Positions 33,122 to 45,839 of a stretch of DNA of 64,000 nt are shown piece by piece (within the stretch, counting starts at the first letter, position 1; every line of letters begins with the position of its first letter). The notes under the pieces are model-generated. The model saw nothing but the letters and a program-made list of their open reading frames with translations. It searched no databases and was not told where the DNA came from. Where the stretch lies: contig JAGMUV010000015.1 in assembly GCA_020744425.1 (NCBI GenBank), forward strand, positions 1,116,001-1,180,000, given 5' to 3'. The translations under genes were made by a program, and so were the position numbers. This DNA is from Dactylonectria macrodidyma (Eukaryota; Ascomycota; Sordariomycetes; Hypocreales; Nectriaceae).

Positions 33122-35901
33122 TCATCCATCTAACGCGGCTAGTCTACTTCGCAACCGGAGTGCATTCAGCGTAATTGCCATCGACGAACACGACATGAGT
33201 GCCGCTGCAAATGGCCTGGATAAATACTGAATTAGTTTGAGCGACCTGAGTAGTTCGTGACCATTCACTTACGGAGTCAACGTTAGGCCAAAAGGTCGGA
33301 CAGTGCCGACAGCCATGCTCAGCGCCAGTAGATTATATCCAAATACCCATGAGAGGTTGATTCGGATTTGCTGCACGGTCTGGCGCGAAATCTCAAGAAG
33401 TACCAGTATAGAGTCCAGACGCGAGTTTAGAATCATGACGGATGCGCCGGCTGTAGGCGTTGCGGCTTCGTGATATAGAGCAATGCCGACGTCGGCTGCG
33501 GCTAAGCTTGGGGCATCGTTGAGACCATCGCCGACCTATGACAAGGTATTAGTAGACGCTTAGTTAAGTTCTGAAAGATCAAATACCATGGCGACTGTGT
33601 TTCCATTTTCTTGGAGAGACTTGACGTGGTTTAGTTTGTCCTGGGGCGTGGCTTCTGATGCAAGCAAGCGAATTCCGACGATGTCGCAGACTCGATGGGC
33701 CGACTGAGTAACGTCACCCGTTAGCTGTTTGAGTGTAAGTTCATAATCTTGAGGAAACAACATGGAAACGAAACGTACCAACTTGCAGTCATATTTCATA
33801 GAGCTTAGCTGGCCAACTGTGGATTTCGCGTCGTCTCTGATTGCGTCCTGTCATGTGTTAGCTGTAGCCCCAACACCACCTGGAATTCCGCTTCTGTACC
33901 GTAACGAGTAGACTTCCAGCATAGACACCGTCAATTCCGACGTAGACTACAATAATACCTTTGGTCTTATGCAGAGGTTCCTCTGGAAGCCCAGCTACTG
34001 CGCGAGATCGTAGGAAGCGCATGTTTCCAACGATGACCCGTCGCCACGGTTGCTGCTGGATCTTCGCCTCGCCCGAAACGCCATGACCAGGCTCGGATGC
34101 CATTTTTCGAGTCTGTATGAGAGACTTTGAGTTCGACCATGGTGCATTCAAGTGTTGAATTCCAGCTGAGAAAATGGCCCTGCTGATAGGATGCGTGGTG
34201 ACGCTCTGCTCTTCCACAGCGCAGACATAGGTCCACAAGCCGGCGCCTTTATCAGACCACTCGTTTGTCGTCGTAAAATTGCAAACCTCAAGTGTTGCCC
34301 GCGTCAAGGTTCCCGTCTTGTCGAAAAGAATGGTCTTTGTATCCCGGAGCTTTTGGATTGTCGGAAACCCGCCGGTGATGACGATGCCTTTCTTACTGGC
34401 AGCATCTGGCATCCTATGTCAGATTTGTTACGCAGCGCTTCAACTAAGCCGTGATGCTTCTTACTAGTTGCTGCAACGGTGGCAGAAGGTATTGCCAATC
34501 CCAACGCGCAAGGACACGCGCACGTTAGAATGGTCATGGATCGTTCGACGGCTAGACGGAAGAGGTCGTAGGCAGGAACAGACCCAAGGGACCGGAACAG
34601 GTACGCCGTTGGGGCCAAGACAGACAGCAACAGAACGCCTAGGACAAAGTATTTGGTAATGGTGTCGAGATATTGATACTCTTGCGCCTTGGACCCGGAT
34701 GCTTCAACGGCGCTGTTGACCAGTTCAGCGTAGAACGAGCGTCCCTGTTCCTTGTCAACGACACAAACTAGCTCTCCGCCGAGATTTCGAGTTCCACCGA
34801 GAAGAAAATCGCCGGCTGCCTTCTTCCGCGGCATGGACTCGCCCGTGACGATGGCTTGGTTGACTAGGGACGAGCCTGTGGTGACGTAGCAGTCGCAAGG
34901 AATGACTGAGAATTTGGCAACGACGATTTGGTCGCCGGGTTGGAGGAACGTCGAGGGGACGAGCTATCGATGCTGAGTTTTCTCTTTCAACGCATGTAGG
35001 ATGCAATGCATGAATGGCAGCTTACCTCGCCCGATGGATGCATTTTGGTAAACTGCGTGTCAAGAAGAGGCTTGTACACTCTAACTAGATCTTCCGAGGC
35101 ACTTCGTCGGGACATGGCGTCGAGATATCTCCCGGCGACGACGACTAGGGAAAGACCGATAGTTGTCCCATAGTACGAGGTGGCCCTTGAAGCGCCGAGA
35201 ACAAATAGGTCTATGGCGGATGAGAATAAGCCTAAGAGAATGGACGAGGAAACCAGCGTGTTCATGTTAGGCTGTCCTCGACGAATACATCTCCATCCAT
35301 CAGTGTGAATCCATCCCATATAGCGGACCTGGGCGGAGATAGCGAGCGAGAGGCAGAAGCAATGCGCTATGCTGAGAATACCAACAGAGAACCAGCCCTG
35401 CCCTAATCTTGATAGTAGTGACGAGGCAATCTGTACCGCGAGGGCGCAACGAGAGAGCCGAGAGAAGCTCAGCTGTAGCCTTTCAACGTCCTGCTTGGAC
35501 TTGAGCACGTCGACAATTTCTTGCGGTGAGCGCGGGCCCAGTTCTGCGCCATAACCCAAATGCTCGACGCATCTCTTGATAGACTCTCTGTCTAGGATTG
35601 GCGTCTTTCCGATGACGGTTGCTTGCTGCAGCGTCAAGGAAACGCGCACCTGGTCTATATCTGGATGGCTTTTCAGAGCAGATTCGACGGCGCTGGAGCA
35701 GGCGGAGCAGGTCATGCCCGAGAGCCGAAGGACGAGGGTCGACTGGTTTTGCTGCTTGTCATTTCGCTCTGCGATGGTGATATCACTGGAGAAGGCGAGC
35801 GACTCGTCGTCGTTGTACCGGATCGTCTTGTCCAGGTCGAGAAACTGGCATGCCTTGACCAGCTGGCCGACGCAGAAAGCGGCAATGTAACAGCAAGCCA
35901 T
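33122..35901 (-). CDS. Copper-transporting P1B-type ATPase
   Basis: Predicted 814-residue heavy-metal pump moving Cu(I) across a membrane, plasma membrane or Golgi. Seven exons: 35026-35901, 34465-34963, 33900-34405, 33779-33847, 33587-33724, 33273-33535 and 33122-33215. One N-terminal HMA domain has GMTC and SAC at residues 62-68, the MxCxxC copper site. Later come TGES (actuator), the CPC motif in the transport helix (TCACPCALG), DKTGT with the phosphorylated Asp487, the THP motif of the nucleotide domain and GDGLND. An earlier Cys-rich start (MACCYIAAFC) may bind metal too. A single HMA domain makes it shorter than fungal CCC2-type pumps. The second intron uses an acceptor after ATGCCAG, chosen because it alone keeps frame. 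It shares a 677-bp divergent promoter with the acyl-CoA synthetase. Confidence 0.92.
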
Positions 35902-36578
35902 TGTTGGTTCAATGCAAGTAAAGAGCCAGCGTCTCAACTCCAGTGTCTCGAGTCTCGGCTTGTTTGGCAGACACACTCTATCATCCCGGAGCGGAGGTCA
36001 AGCCAGGGCTAATAATGTCGCTGTACGGTATCGGCATGGTCGGACCGCAACGATGCCTGTAACTCACTACGGCGTGCCGAGTAAATCCTAGCTTTATTCG
36101 GTATAGTGAAAGTGGGTGTGTACAATGCCAACCCTGGTTTTAAAGTGCAGTAGTGTCATGCACCTTCGGACCGTAGTGTGGTTTTGGCCCGCCTGCAGGA
36201 ACATGACCTGGTCAACAGCTGGACAACGTGGGATGCATAGCTGTCCAATCTGACCATGATGACATGAAAGACAATGTCTGTGTAATTGCATGGCCGTCTG
36301 AAATAGAACATTTCCCCATGGGGCCGAAATCCGGCCAAAGGAGGAGCCTCCTACTCGAAGACCGGGGAAATCATGAACCGGGGAACATCCACCCTGGCTC
36401 GGTCCGACGGCCCCGACGCCATATCCGGGGTCCTCAACGTCACCAAAAAGAATGAGACGTTTGAAAATTGGAGAAAATAAGTACGGCTTTCACTCCGCTT
36501 CCGTAGACCTTACTTGACTAGGACATGTAGACAGTCGATTCGTTGCATCTCTGACGTTGCATATCGACTGCTGCTACC
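35902..36578. promoter_or_regulatory. Divergent promoter, copper ATPase / acyl-CoA synthetase, with three CGG(A/T)CCG sites
   Basis: The 677-bp region carries the 7-bp palindrome CGG(A/T)CCG at 36041-36047, 36167-36173 and 36400-36406. A further copy is in the coding sequence just downstream at 36769. The same motif is dense in the two other divergent promoters at 43 and 48 kb. No other coding sequence is supported here. Confidence 0.6.
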
Positions 36579-38610
36579 ATGGCTGACCCTTCAACCCCAA
36601 CCCCAGACACCTTTCCAGCAGCAGACCCTGCAAGTCAAGTTAACAGAGATCTTTCTCTTGTCATCGGGCCCAATACACCAGACCTTCTCGTCACGACCGT
36701 CGGTTCTCTCATAGAGCAACAAGCCAAGGCTTTCGGCCACCGATGTGCCGTCTCTGTACCATGGCAGTCGGTCCGTCTGTCCTATCGAGATGTTGCCCAC
36801 CGCAGCAAGCTCGTGGCCATGGCCATGCTTGAGATGGGTCTCAGCCATGGGGACTGCGTTGGTGTCATGGCAGGAAACTGCTTCCAGTACATTGAGATAT
36901 TCCTCGGAGCTGCACGCATCGGCTGTCCTGTTGTCGTCATCAACAACACCTTTTCTCCCCTTGAGCTTGCCGCGGCAGTCACTCGTGTCAGTAAGTCCTT
37001 CCAGTGCCTCATATGTCTTCTCAAGCTCAAAAATGGCCATGTGGCTAACGTTTTAGCATAGACTGCAAGCTGTTGTTCGTAGCTTCTACAATCGGCACGC
37101 GGTCGTGCCAAGCACATATTGAGAAGCTGGTTGGACTCCCCACAGCAGAAACGAACCTCCAATGCCTCGTTGCTCTGGGAGAACATGGTGTCGATAGTGA
37201 AAACGGCCCAGAGATTCACTCATATGATAGCTTCCTTGGTCATTCGCACTCGATTGGAATAAATGATGCTGTACTCGGGAGGGCTGAGCACCGAGTCGCA
37301 CCGTCTGATGTGCTCAATCTCCAATTCACTTCAGGTAAAGCCTCGACTCTTCAATATGACTCTAGGTTGCTAATTATGCATGCGAATAGGAACAACCGGT
37401 GTACCCAAAGCAGCCTCTCTCACCCACATGTAAGCGACTCCATACCTCCCTGTCACGGATCAGGAATGCTCATCTAACACTTGTTACTAGAAACCTCATA
37501 AACAACGGCCGATATGTTGGAAGCTCGATGCAGCTCACCAAAGAAGACGTCGTCTGCTGCCCGCCGCCGCTCTTCCACTGCTTCGGACTAGTCATGGGTT
37601 TCTTGTCCTCGTTCTGCCACGGGAGCTGCATCGTCTTTCCGTCCGATAGCTTCGACGCCCAAAAGACGATTGACTCGGTGGTTGCAGAAAAGGCAACTGC
37701 GTTGCTCGGAGTGCCCACCATGTTCATCGCCGAGCTGGAAGCGCTCGAGAAGAAGCCCGTCGAGATGACGAAGGTACGGACAGGCCTCGCTGCGGGGTCT
37801 CCTGTGTCCAAGATGCTCATGGAGAGGCTACGTGAGAAGATGAATATCCAAGGGATGCTGATTGCCTATGGAATGACGGAGACGAGTCCCGTCACATTCA
37901 TCACGTCGCTGGATGACCCAGACGAGAAGATGCTCAACTCAATCGGTCGAGTTTTCCCCCACACAGGTGCCAAGGTGATTGACAACGATGGAAACATCGT
38001 CCCAGTTGGTAGTCGTGGTGAGATCTGTACTAGTGGATTTGCACTGCAAAGGGGATATTGGAATGACGAGGCAAAGACTCAAGAGGTCATGAGACGAGAT
38101 GAAGATGGCGTTTTGTGGATGCACACTGGAGATGAGGGTTTTATCGACTCAGAGGGATACGGGCACATTACGGGCCGTATCAAGGATATCATTATTCGCG
38201 GTAAGGACTCTCTCGATAACTTGGAGAGGTGATTTACTGACAAGATCCGCGCAGGAGGAGAAAATATCACTCCGCTAGAGATTGAGAACCGTCTGCTCGC
38301 CCACGCCAGCATTGCGGAAGCCTGCGTTGTCGGGCTCGCAGATGCGAAGTACGGCGAGGTAGTGTCGTGTTTTCTAAGAAGCAGCTCAGACAACCAGTCG
38401 AAGCCGCTGACAGATGATCAGGTCCGTAGTTGGGTTGGGCAGGCGCTGGGCCGAGTCAAGGCTCCTCGATATGTATTTTGGCTGGGTCACGGAGGCGTCG
38501 GAGCAGAACTCCCCAAGACCGGGAGCGGCAAGTATCAGAAGCACCTGATTCGGGAGATGGGAGAGGTTATTTTGAAGAGAGAGGGGGGAGCAGAACGAGC
38601 TAAACTGTGA
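36579..38610 (+). CDS. Acyl-CoA synthetase / AMP-dependent ligase, peroxisomal
   Basis: Predicted 596-residue enzyme that activates a carboxylic acid to its CoA thioester with ATP. Exons are 36579-36990, 37062-37334, 37390-37429, 37491-38200 and 38255-38610. The AMP-binding loop is LQFTSGTTGVPKAA, split by an intron. YGMTETSP, the HTGDEGFID motif, the hinge GRIKDIIIRGGENI and the catalytic Lys in LPKTGSGKYQK follow in the right order. The last three residues are AKL, a standard type-1 peroxisomal signal, so the product probably enters peroxisomal beta-oxidation. It resembles medium-chain or short branched-acid ligases. In the neighbourhood of an alcohol and an aldehyde dehydrogenase it is the logical third step, alcohol to aldehyde to acid to acyl-CoA. 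Confidence 0.92.
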
Positions 38611-39244
38611 AATGCTTGTTGTTTGATGTCGACCTTAGAGTAGATGGTCAGAGAGGCACCATGGGATGCCCACGTAGAAGCAGGGAGATGATAGTACATT
38701 TTCGTAGAGCTTTTGATGATTTGATGCAGTGCGTACTCCATAAAGATTTTACCCTCGGCATTCCATTTACAGCGAGTCGTTAGTTACTCTGTAGGTTGGC
38801 TAAGAAGGCCGGGTAGTTGTTAGCCAGACACACTTGGCTAAAACTAGACAGCTCTCCACATGCCCCGGATATCAACCCCGCAAGTAGCAAGGGTGAGGCC
38901 AGCTGGGGGACCTTGCTATAGAGACGCCCAACTACGAATCATGTCTGCGAATGTTTTTGCTCCGCATCCAGCTTGATTCGCCTCTTCTGTACCAGGATAT
39001 CATGAAGGATAGGCCTTATGATATCATGCCTAGTCCCTCAGCCTAGACAGAAAAGAGGTTAGCACACTCACGCGTAACCCCGCTCCTCCCTTCCTCCGAA
39101 TCCTGCATGTTTTTGGTTCTCCATCGCTGGGTGTTTTGTCCCAACTTTGACTTGCTTCGTTTTTACTCCAATGGTTCTTCCTAAACGCTGCGTGAAAAAA
39201 CAGGCTCCTTCACTACTCAACCGTTCGATACTCTCTCGCAGCAC
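38611..39244. promoter_or_regulatory. Promoter region of the Zn2Cys6 gene
   Basis: About 630 bp between the end of the ligase and the start of the regulator. No gene is seen. Unlike the three divergent promoters nearby, it has no CGG(A/T)CCG site, so the regulator is probably not autoregulated through that motif. An ATATCATG direct repeat occurs near 38997-39027. Confidence 0.4.
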
Positions 39245-41894
39245 ATGACATCAATACGCTTCCAAGCCATGCCTCCGTCTGCTTGCCCAGCGACGACGAC
39301 TCCGAGCCCGCCGAGGTCGCAGCATCATCCGCAGCCTGGGGGCATTCGGCGCATTCGGCAGGCCTGTACGAGCTGTCGGTATGTCTTCACTTTGCCTCCT
39401 TCACCTTCTCTCACCTTTTCCCACCTTCAGTCTTGTGTCTCGGCGAGCAGTTCATGATACTCTATTCCTTTGCGCACACCTCCAGCTTTAGACTTATAAT
39501 ATTCCACCCCGTTTCTTCTGTTCCTCCCCACAATGCTCATTCAGGCTCAAGCTCACTCCTTCTTTCCCTTATTCTAGGCAGCGCAAAACCAAGTGCTCTG
39601 GCGATCGCCCACGCTGCATCAACTGCAGGCGCGTCAACCGCTCATGCCACTACGAAGCCTACTCGACCACTATGGCTAGCATGGCCGTGAATCCTTTTGC
39701 GCACCTGGTCGGCTTTCCTACCGGCCTGACGGACGTACGAACCCTTTACCCCGCCTGCAACGCCACGTTGAAGTCCTTGGCGTTTGCGCATACGAGGCAA
39801 CGGCTTGCTAACCTGTGTCTTTACCGTAGACGGACGTGTTGAGGAGACTGAGCGTCGTCGAAGCTCAATTGGCTCGGTTAAGCGGCCAGACATCGCAACA
39901 ACCTAGGTGACCACCAAATTACTCTCCGTTATAACGTTCCGACCTCACTCACCTTTTCTTCACAGTAATGCGAGTCAATGTGCGGATCAACGGGTAGATG
40001 AAGCTGTCTCGCCCTCTCAGCACCCCGCCATAGTAAATGATGGTCATCGCCGCTTCTCGGAGCCCAATCCCTCTCCGCCAGACTTTAATACCGAGCCCAA
40101 CATGTTCGTTGTTCCATCATCGCATCTATCTACCACCTTGCAGCTCTAATAATGCATCCCTCGAGGATACCCCGCTAATAATAATTACCTTAGGCCTTTC
40201 AGTACCATGCCACCCGAGCCGGTCGTCCAACACCTTGTCGAGACTTATTTTGTCCACTCACACAACCAGCCCTACTCATATTTCCAAGAAGAACGCTTCC
40301 ATCAGCTGCTTAGCTTCGGAACTCTCCCCAAGTGCCTAGTTTTGGCAGTCCTAGCGTCGGCGGTGAGATTTTCCAATCATGAATATTTCCAAGGGCGCAC
40401 GCATGAAGCTATGGAAGCGTACGCAAGAGAAGCCTGGCTGGCTGTGCTAAATGAGCACTTGACTGTTGAAAATTGCCCGAATCTCTACGTTTCGCAGACA
40501 ACCAACATTTTAGCCATCATTGACTTTACGGGTGCGTATTCGCTATTACTGCAATTGTGCAAGCATTGGATATTCCCAAGGTGGACTCTCGCTAATATTC
40601 TTCTAGCCGGCCGAACGAGTTCTGGATGGCTCAAAATTGGCATGGCAGTCAGAATCGCACAAGACCTACAACTGATGAAAGAGCCAAACCCTCTGCTCCC
40701 CATCGTCGAGCAAGAAGAGCGAAGAAGAGTGTTCTGGTCCGTCTATCTCCTCGATAAGCTGGTCTCGTGCGGCAAAGCCCGTCCGCCAGCCATTGCCGAT
40801 GAAGACTGCCACGTCCAGCTTCCATGCGAAGAAGACGTCTTTCGAACGGGCACCTGGAAGCAAACGCCTACACTGCACCAACTTCTAAACTGGAACGCGG
40901 ATCTTATCCGGGGACACTTCACCTTGGCTATTCTCGTCGCATCAGCTTTGGGGCGCTGCACGCGCTACGTCCTCCACGAACGCGAGACGGACAACGTCCA
41001 ACCATGGGACTCTCGATCCGAGTTTGCATCCATTAACTCGTTCTTGCTCTTGATTGAGCAGCACTTGCAGATGGATGTCTCAGTTGCCGACATGATTGAC
41101 AACAGTCGACTATCTGACGGATCCATCGATCACCAAACCATGGGCCATGCTATATTTGCTCGCATGGTCTTTCACCTCTGCCACTGTCTACTAAACCACC
41201 CGTTCCTCTTGACCTTGCGACTCCAAAAGCTCAAGACGAAAGCGCCGTCGAGCTTTCTCATGCGAACTTTTGACACTTGCTGCGAACACGCACGGAAACT
41301 GCCCGCGTGGTTGGAACAAGCCCAAGCAGCAGGCTGTCATATCGAGGCATCTTTCTACGCGTATGCAGCCTGTCTAGCCGGCGGTGTTCTTTCGCTGTTA
41401 AACCACGCTCAAGAAGGGATGCAGAGGGTGCCTTCGCAACAGCTCGTCGACGCTGGCCAGCAAGCTTTGCGGATACTTGAGACCATGGGTACATTTTGGA
41501 GTCATGCGTCAAAGATGGTAAGCCTCTTCTCATATGTCCTCAGATGCCTTTATTTGGACTTGTAAGCTAATTGAGGCGATTACAGCACACGCAGCTTTTG
41601 TCATTCCAATCGCATGCACAGGCATTCGACAACATGCTTTCTTCAAATTCTTCTTTCAAAATAGGTCCCGAGCTAGAAGAAATTCTCTGGTCCATGGTCG
41701 ACTATGGCGCCATGTGTAGTAGTGCGCGGGTAGGGGGTTCAAGCGGCGCATCCATTGCCGCGGATATGCCCTCACCAAACTTTCTCGATTTTGACATGGA
41801 CCTTGCTACTGAAAATGCCTTTGATTTGTCGGCTTCTGGCGGCTTGTCTGAGTCCCGTCCTAGTATGAGCTCATATGGCATTGACTGCTCATAA
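39245..41894 (+). CDS. Zn2Cys6 fungal transcription factor, candidate cluster regulator
   Basis: Predicted 699-residue regulator. Exons are 39245-39378, 39578-39734, 39830-39906, 39966-40139, 40194-40531, 40607-41517 and 41586-41894. The zinc cluster CX2CX6CX5CX2CX6C (ACTSCRQRKTKC then RCINC) is split by a 199-nt intron, the longest in the window. A short coiled coil follows (LRRLSVVEAQLARL), as expected for a dimer binding palindromic CGG sites. The middle domain has PPEPVVQHLVETYF and GWLKIGMAVRIAQDL with RRRVFWSVYLLDK, the fungal_trans signature. No GT..AG intron joins exons 4 and 5; a GC..AG intron at 40140-40193 restores the frame exactly, so that join is tentative. It sits inside the 36-51 kb gene group. 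Confidence 0.82.
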
Positions 41895-42116
41895 CACATG
41901 GCACTGGGAGTCGGTTTCACGGTCCGTATAGCACCGCTTTATTTTTGGATGTGATTTCTTATTTGGATAAACGCTTTTAGCCTGCAGCTATTCCCTGCTT
42001 TTTTTTTCAGCCAAAATAGGCTGGATGGGTGCTGGTCGTCAGATTCGAAGCACACAATCCATCTCAATTTGTCATGCTGCCAAGCAACATCAAATTGTTT
42101 TAACCCAAAGACTTTT

Positions 42117-43182
42117 TCATCGCTGACTCTTGCCTTTGATGACGCCCGAAAGATCACCTACGGGGAGTTGTATTGGCAAGTCGACAATCTCAACCATGAT
42201 GGCCACAAGCATATACCATCCCGCGATGCAGGTGCAGAATAGAATCGCCCCCGCAGCCTATTAACTTGTCAGCCGTGTCCATCTAGAAATACAACGACAC
42301 TAGGCATGATTTCAACATACGACGAAGTAGGTGTTGGCACGCGCAGCGTTTCCGGTATAATCCTCTGCCAGGACCCAAAAGGCTCCCGTGAGAAGACCAA
42401 ACGCGGGGATCAAGCTGAGGAAGATGAAGACAAACACCATGTTGGTCCGCAAGGCACAGATGAGGTAGACGACGGCAAGCAGGCCCATGAATACCAGCCA
42501 GAATCCTGTCAAGTCTGCGTTACTATGGCGTGTACCCCCAAACCGGGCCAGGAAGTCTCACCTAAACTCGCATTGAATCCTCGGGTCGCCATTCCCTCAG
42601 CAGGAGACTTGGCATCTGCCGGTGCGTATGATGAAAAAGCAGCGAATGATGGGTTCAGGATGCCGCCGAACGACAACCAGAAACAGCCGAAGCTACAGAA
42701 GACGATAGCAGGGAAGCTGTTCCCGATGATCCACTCCATGATTCCACTGAGGAGCATGAGGACTCCGCCCATGAAGAAATAGACAGAGCTGCGCACAGGT
42801 CATAAGTCATGCTCATCTAATGGTGGGTGTAAAGTGTGGCTTACATGGTGGCTGCGCCGAAGAGTCCGGCACCTCGCCAGCCCATCAGGTCGCATGATAA
42901 GGGCATCAAAGACAGCAGGAATCCAACCAGGGCTCTGCGAAAACAAGTCAGCTTATGGCGCTCAAAGAGAGAGAACAGACAGACATACAACGGAGTTGGG
43001 TTGCCAAATGTCTTCCTCAGGTCTCCCTTGACCGCATTGGGCGGGGACAGATACAGCTTCTCAAACAGCTCCGGACTCATGGAAATGCTGCCAGCGGTGC
43101 GGACCGTCTCCAAGGCATCGACATGGCCCAATTCCGGATCGACGTGTCCATTCTGGAAAGTGTTGGGCTTGGCCATATCCAT
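42117..43182 (-). CDS. GPR1/FUN34/YaaH-family transporter (acetate/monocarboxylate type)
   Basis: Predicted 281-residue membrane protein with six helices. Exons are 42989-43182, 42845-42934, 42562-42788, 42321-42514 and 42117-42257. Introns are 47 to 63 nt. The family motif NPTPLA opens the first helix (GNPTPLALVGFLLSL) and FFMGGVLMLLSG, SFGCFWLSFGGILNPSF and LRTNMVFVFIFL follow. These match ammonium/acetate exporters such as Ato/AcpA. In acetate-type members this family moves acetate and other short carboxylates. It is divergent from the aldehyde dehydrogenase with three CGG(A/T)CCG sites between, and converges on the Zn2Cys6 gene. A role in exporting or importing pathway acids is inference. 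Confidence 0.92.
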
Positions 43183-43952
43183 GGTGGTTGGCGCAGTACA
43201 AGGTGTCGAAGGAGTCGTGGCGTTTTTTGTGACACTTATCAAGCGAGCGATGGATAATGCCCTGGGCTTGGTCTTACACAATCGATCTTATATCTTGTCC
43301 TGTTTGGCTCGGATTGTCTGACACTTGAGTCAGTCCGTACATGCGTCCTAAGCGATGAAGCGTAACATCACATAGACACCATACAGCGGTGTACGGACCG
43401 GCAAAAATTACTTTAGAGACATGACCGTCAGCGATGATCCCCGGGTGTTTGTTATCCAGACAATGCCCATGTTGACTGCTTTCTTCTCTGTTCCGCTACG
43501 CTCCCCGTTAGGCTTGGAGTCTCTTGCAGCAAAACACATTTCGTTGATTGGCGGTCCGACCAGGTGTCGAAGACTATATCTGGTCTAGGTGCCCTTTAAT
43601 CTCACTTGTTGACTATCCCAAATGTGGCCCCGCGCAGCTTGGGGTCGCACCGAGATCCGACTGCCGGGATATGCCGGCCTAGCTTGCGGGGTCTGGTCCG
43701 TGTTTCGGACCGCTCGTTGCCCGGATGACGATGATTCGACGATGATGTCGTGTGGCACTCGAGATAAGTGCGGGGGAGTTGAGGCAAGGGAGAGCATAAG
43801 CAAGGGATGACGAGGTGGGGTTGTAAGACATTCCAAAGTCCCTTTCTCCCTCACCTCAATTTAAAACCTTGACTGCTGTCCCAACCATCTTTTCATCCTT
43901 ACTTCCATTCCATCTATATTCTGCTTCCGTCTGCAATCTACAGCATCTAGCC
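43183..43952. promoter_or_regulatory. Divergent promoter, transporter / aldehyde dehydrogenase, with three CGG(A/T)CCG sites
   Basis: The 770-bp region has the palindrome at 43394-43400, 43552-43558 and 43706-43712. The last is part of a longer inverted repeat, GGTCCG and CGGACC separated by 5 bases (43695-43711). A CT-rich stretch precedes the dehydrogenase start. No gene is seen inside. Confidence 0.6.
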
Positions 43953-45839
43953 ATGTCCGCAACATCCACCGCCGTCAACGGCTCTAAGCCAGCGACAAAG
44001 GCAGCCTCGCTCGACTTCCAAGACAGCTTCATCCAGATTATCGACGGAAAGAGTCACCCGACCAAAGAAACTCGATACGGCATCAACCCAGCCAATCTCG
44101 AGCCCAAGGCAAAGGTTCCAGTTGTCACCAAGGAAGACTTGGACCTGGCCGTCGACGCAGCCAAGCGAGCTTTCAAGACGTGGTCCAAGGTTCCCTATGA
44201 GGACCGCCGCAAGGCTGTTTTGGCGTATGCCGATGCCATAGCTGAGCTTCGCACCGAGTTCAGAGACCTACTCATCGCGGAGCAGGGCAAGCCTGTTAGA
44301 TAAGACTGCTCTTTAACGATTTCTTCACATTCTGACTTGCAATTTGAACAGATCCCTCAAGCCGATGGCGAAACCGAGGCAGCTATTGCCTGGATTCGCG
44401 GCATGGCCAACATTCCCCTCCCCGAGGATGTTATCGAGGATACCGAAGCCCGTACCGTCGTCACAAGATACACTCCAATCGGTGTGGTTGGAGCAATTAT
44501 TCCTTGGAACTTTCCCCTGCTCTTGGCTACTGGAAAGATTGCCCCAGCTCTGTTGACTGGTAATGTCATCATTGTGAAGCCTTCGTACGTTCCCTCCTGC
44601 CCCTTTTCTTGTTGCGTACGATGCAACAGACGCAACAGTTTACTAATTTAGAACAGCCCCTTCACCCCATACTGCGGCCTTAAGCTGGTCGAATTAGCTC
44701 AGAAATTCTTCCCTCCTGGCGTTGTGCAGTCCCTTAGTGGAGATGACCAACTGGGCCCTTGGTTGACGAGCCATCCTGGCATCGACAAGATCAGCTTTAC
44801 TGGCTCCACCAATACCGGAAAACTTGTAGTCCAAAGCGCGAGCAAGACATTGAAGCGAGTTACTCTTGAGCTGTAAGTACCGTCTTAAGTCTGGACGTGC
44901 CTGTGTGTTCAAAGATATCCCGGCTGACAAATGCACCAGTGGTGGCAACGATCCAGCCATCGTGTTCCCCGACGTTGATGTCGACAAGGTTGCTTCAAAG
45001 GTTTGATTCATGCCTATCACGGATGCGTTGTTCTCATTCTAATTCTGAGTGCCTCTGCAGGTCGCACTTTTCGCCTTCTTGAATTCTGGTCAGGTAAGTC
45101 TTAGCTTGAGACAAGGGAGTACATCCGGGCGGCGGGCAGTATACTCACCGAAACACAGATCTGTCTAAACATCAAGCGCATCTACGTCCACGAGTCGATT
45201 TATGAGCAGTTCAGGGATGCTCTGGTCAAACATGTCAAGCAGTACACTCTCGGCGACGGCTCCCAAGAAGGCATCTCACACGGCCCTCTTCAGAATTCCA
45301 TGCAATACGAGCGTGTTAAGACCTTCTTCGAAGACATTGAAAAGCAGGGCTGGAAGGTAGCCACAGGAGGCAAGATCGAGTCTTCATCGGGATATTTCAT
45401 CACACCAACCATCATCGATAACCCTCCTGACAAATCGCGTATCGTTGTCGAGGAGCCATTTGGTAAGTGACGCTTGTTTTCATGCTCACGCATTGCGAGC
45501 ATCTGTACAGAGCCTTGGGACGACTAACTCATAATTCTCTCAGGCCCCATCGTCCCGCTGATGTCCTGGAAGAGTGAGGATGAGGTTATCGAGCGCGCAA
45601 ATGACACTTTGTTGGGACTCGGCGCTTCAATTTGGTGCAACGACATCAAGAAAGCTCAGCGTGTTGCTCGAGAAATTCAGGCTGGCACCGTTTGGGTCAA
45701 CACCCATTTCGACCTGTCACCGATGGCGCCGTTCGGAGGGCACAAGGAGAGTGGTCTAGGCACGGAATGGGGAGCTAATGGACTCAAAGGTTTCTGCAAT
45801 GTGCAGACTCTGTTCCTTAACAAGCATATCGTCAGTTAA
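43953..45839 (+). CDS. NAD(P)+-dependent aldehyde dehydrogenase
   Basis: Predicted 494-residue enzyme that oxidises an aldehyde to the acid. Seven exons: 43953-44294, 44352-44584, 44657-44872, 44940-45000, 45061-45093, 45159-45462 and 45544-45839. PWNFPLLLA forms the cofactor pocket, FTGSTNTGK the Rossmann glycine motif, the general base Glu263 is in TLELGG and the nucleophile Cys297 in NSGQICLN. The C-terminal [17 protein letters not shown] is the usual signature. There is no targeting signal, so it is likely cytosolic. The small exon 45061-45093 encodes the residues just before the active-site Cys. The sequence class is that of betaine/aldehyde dehydrogenases with broad substrates. Neighbours suggest an aldehyde made by the zinc alcohol dehydrogenase as substrate. 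Confidence 0.94.
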
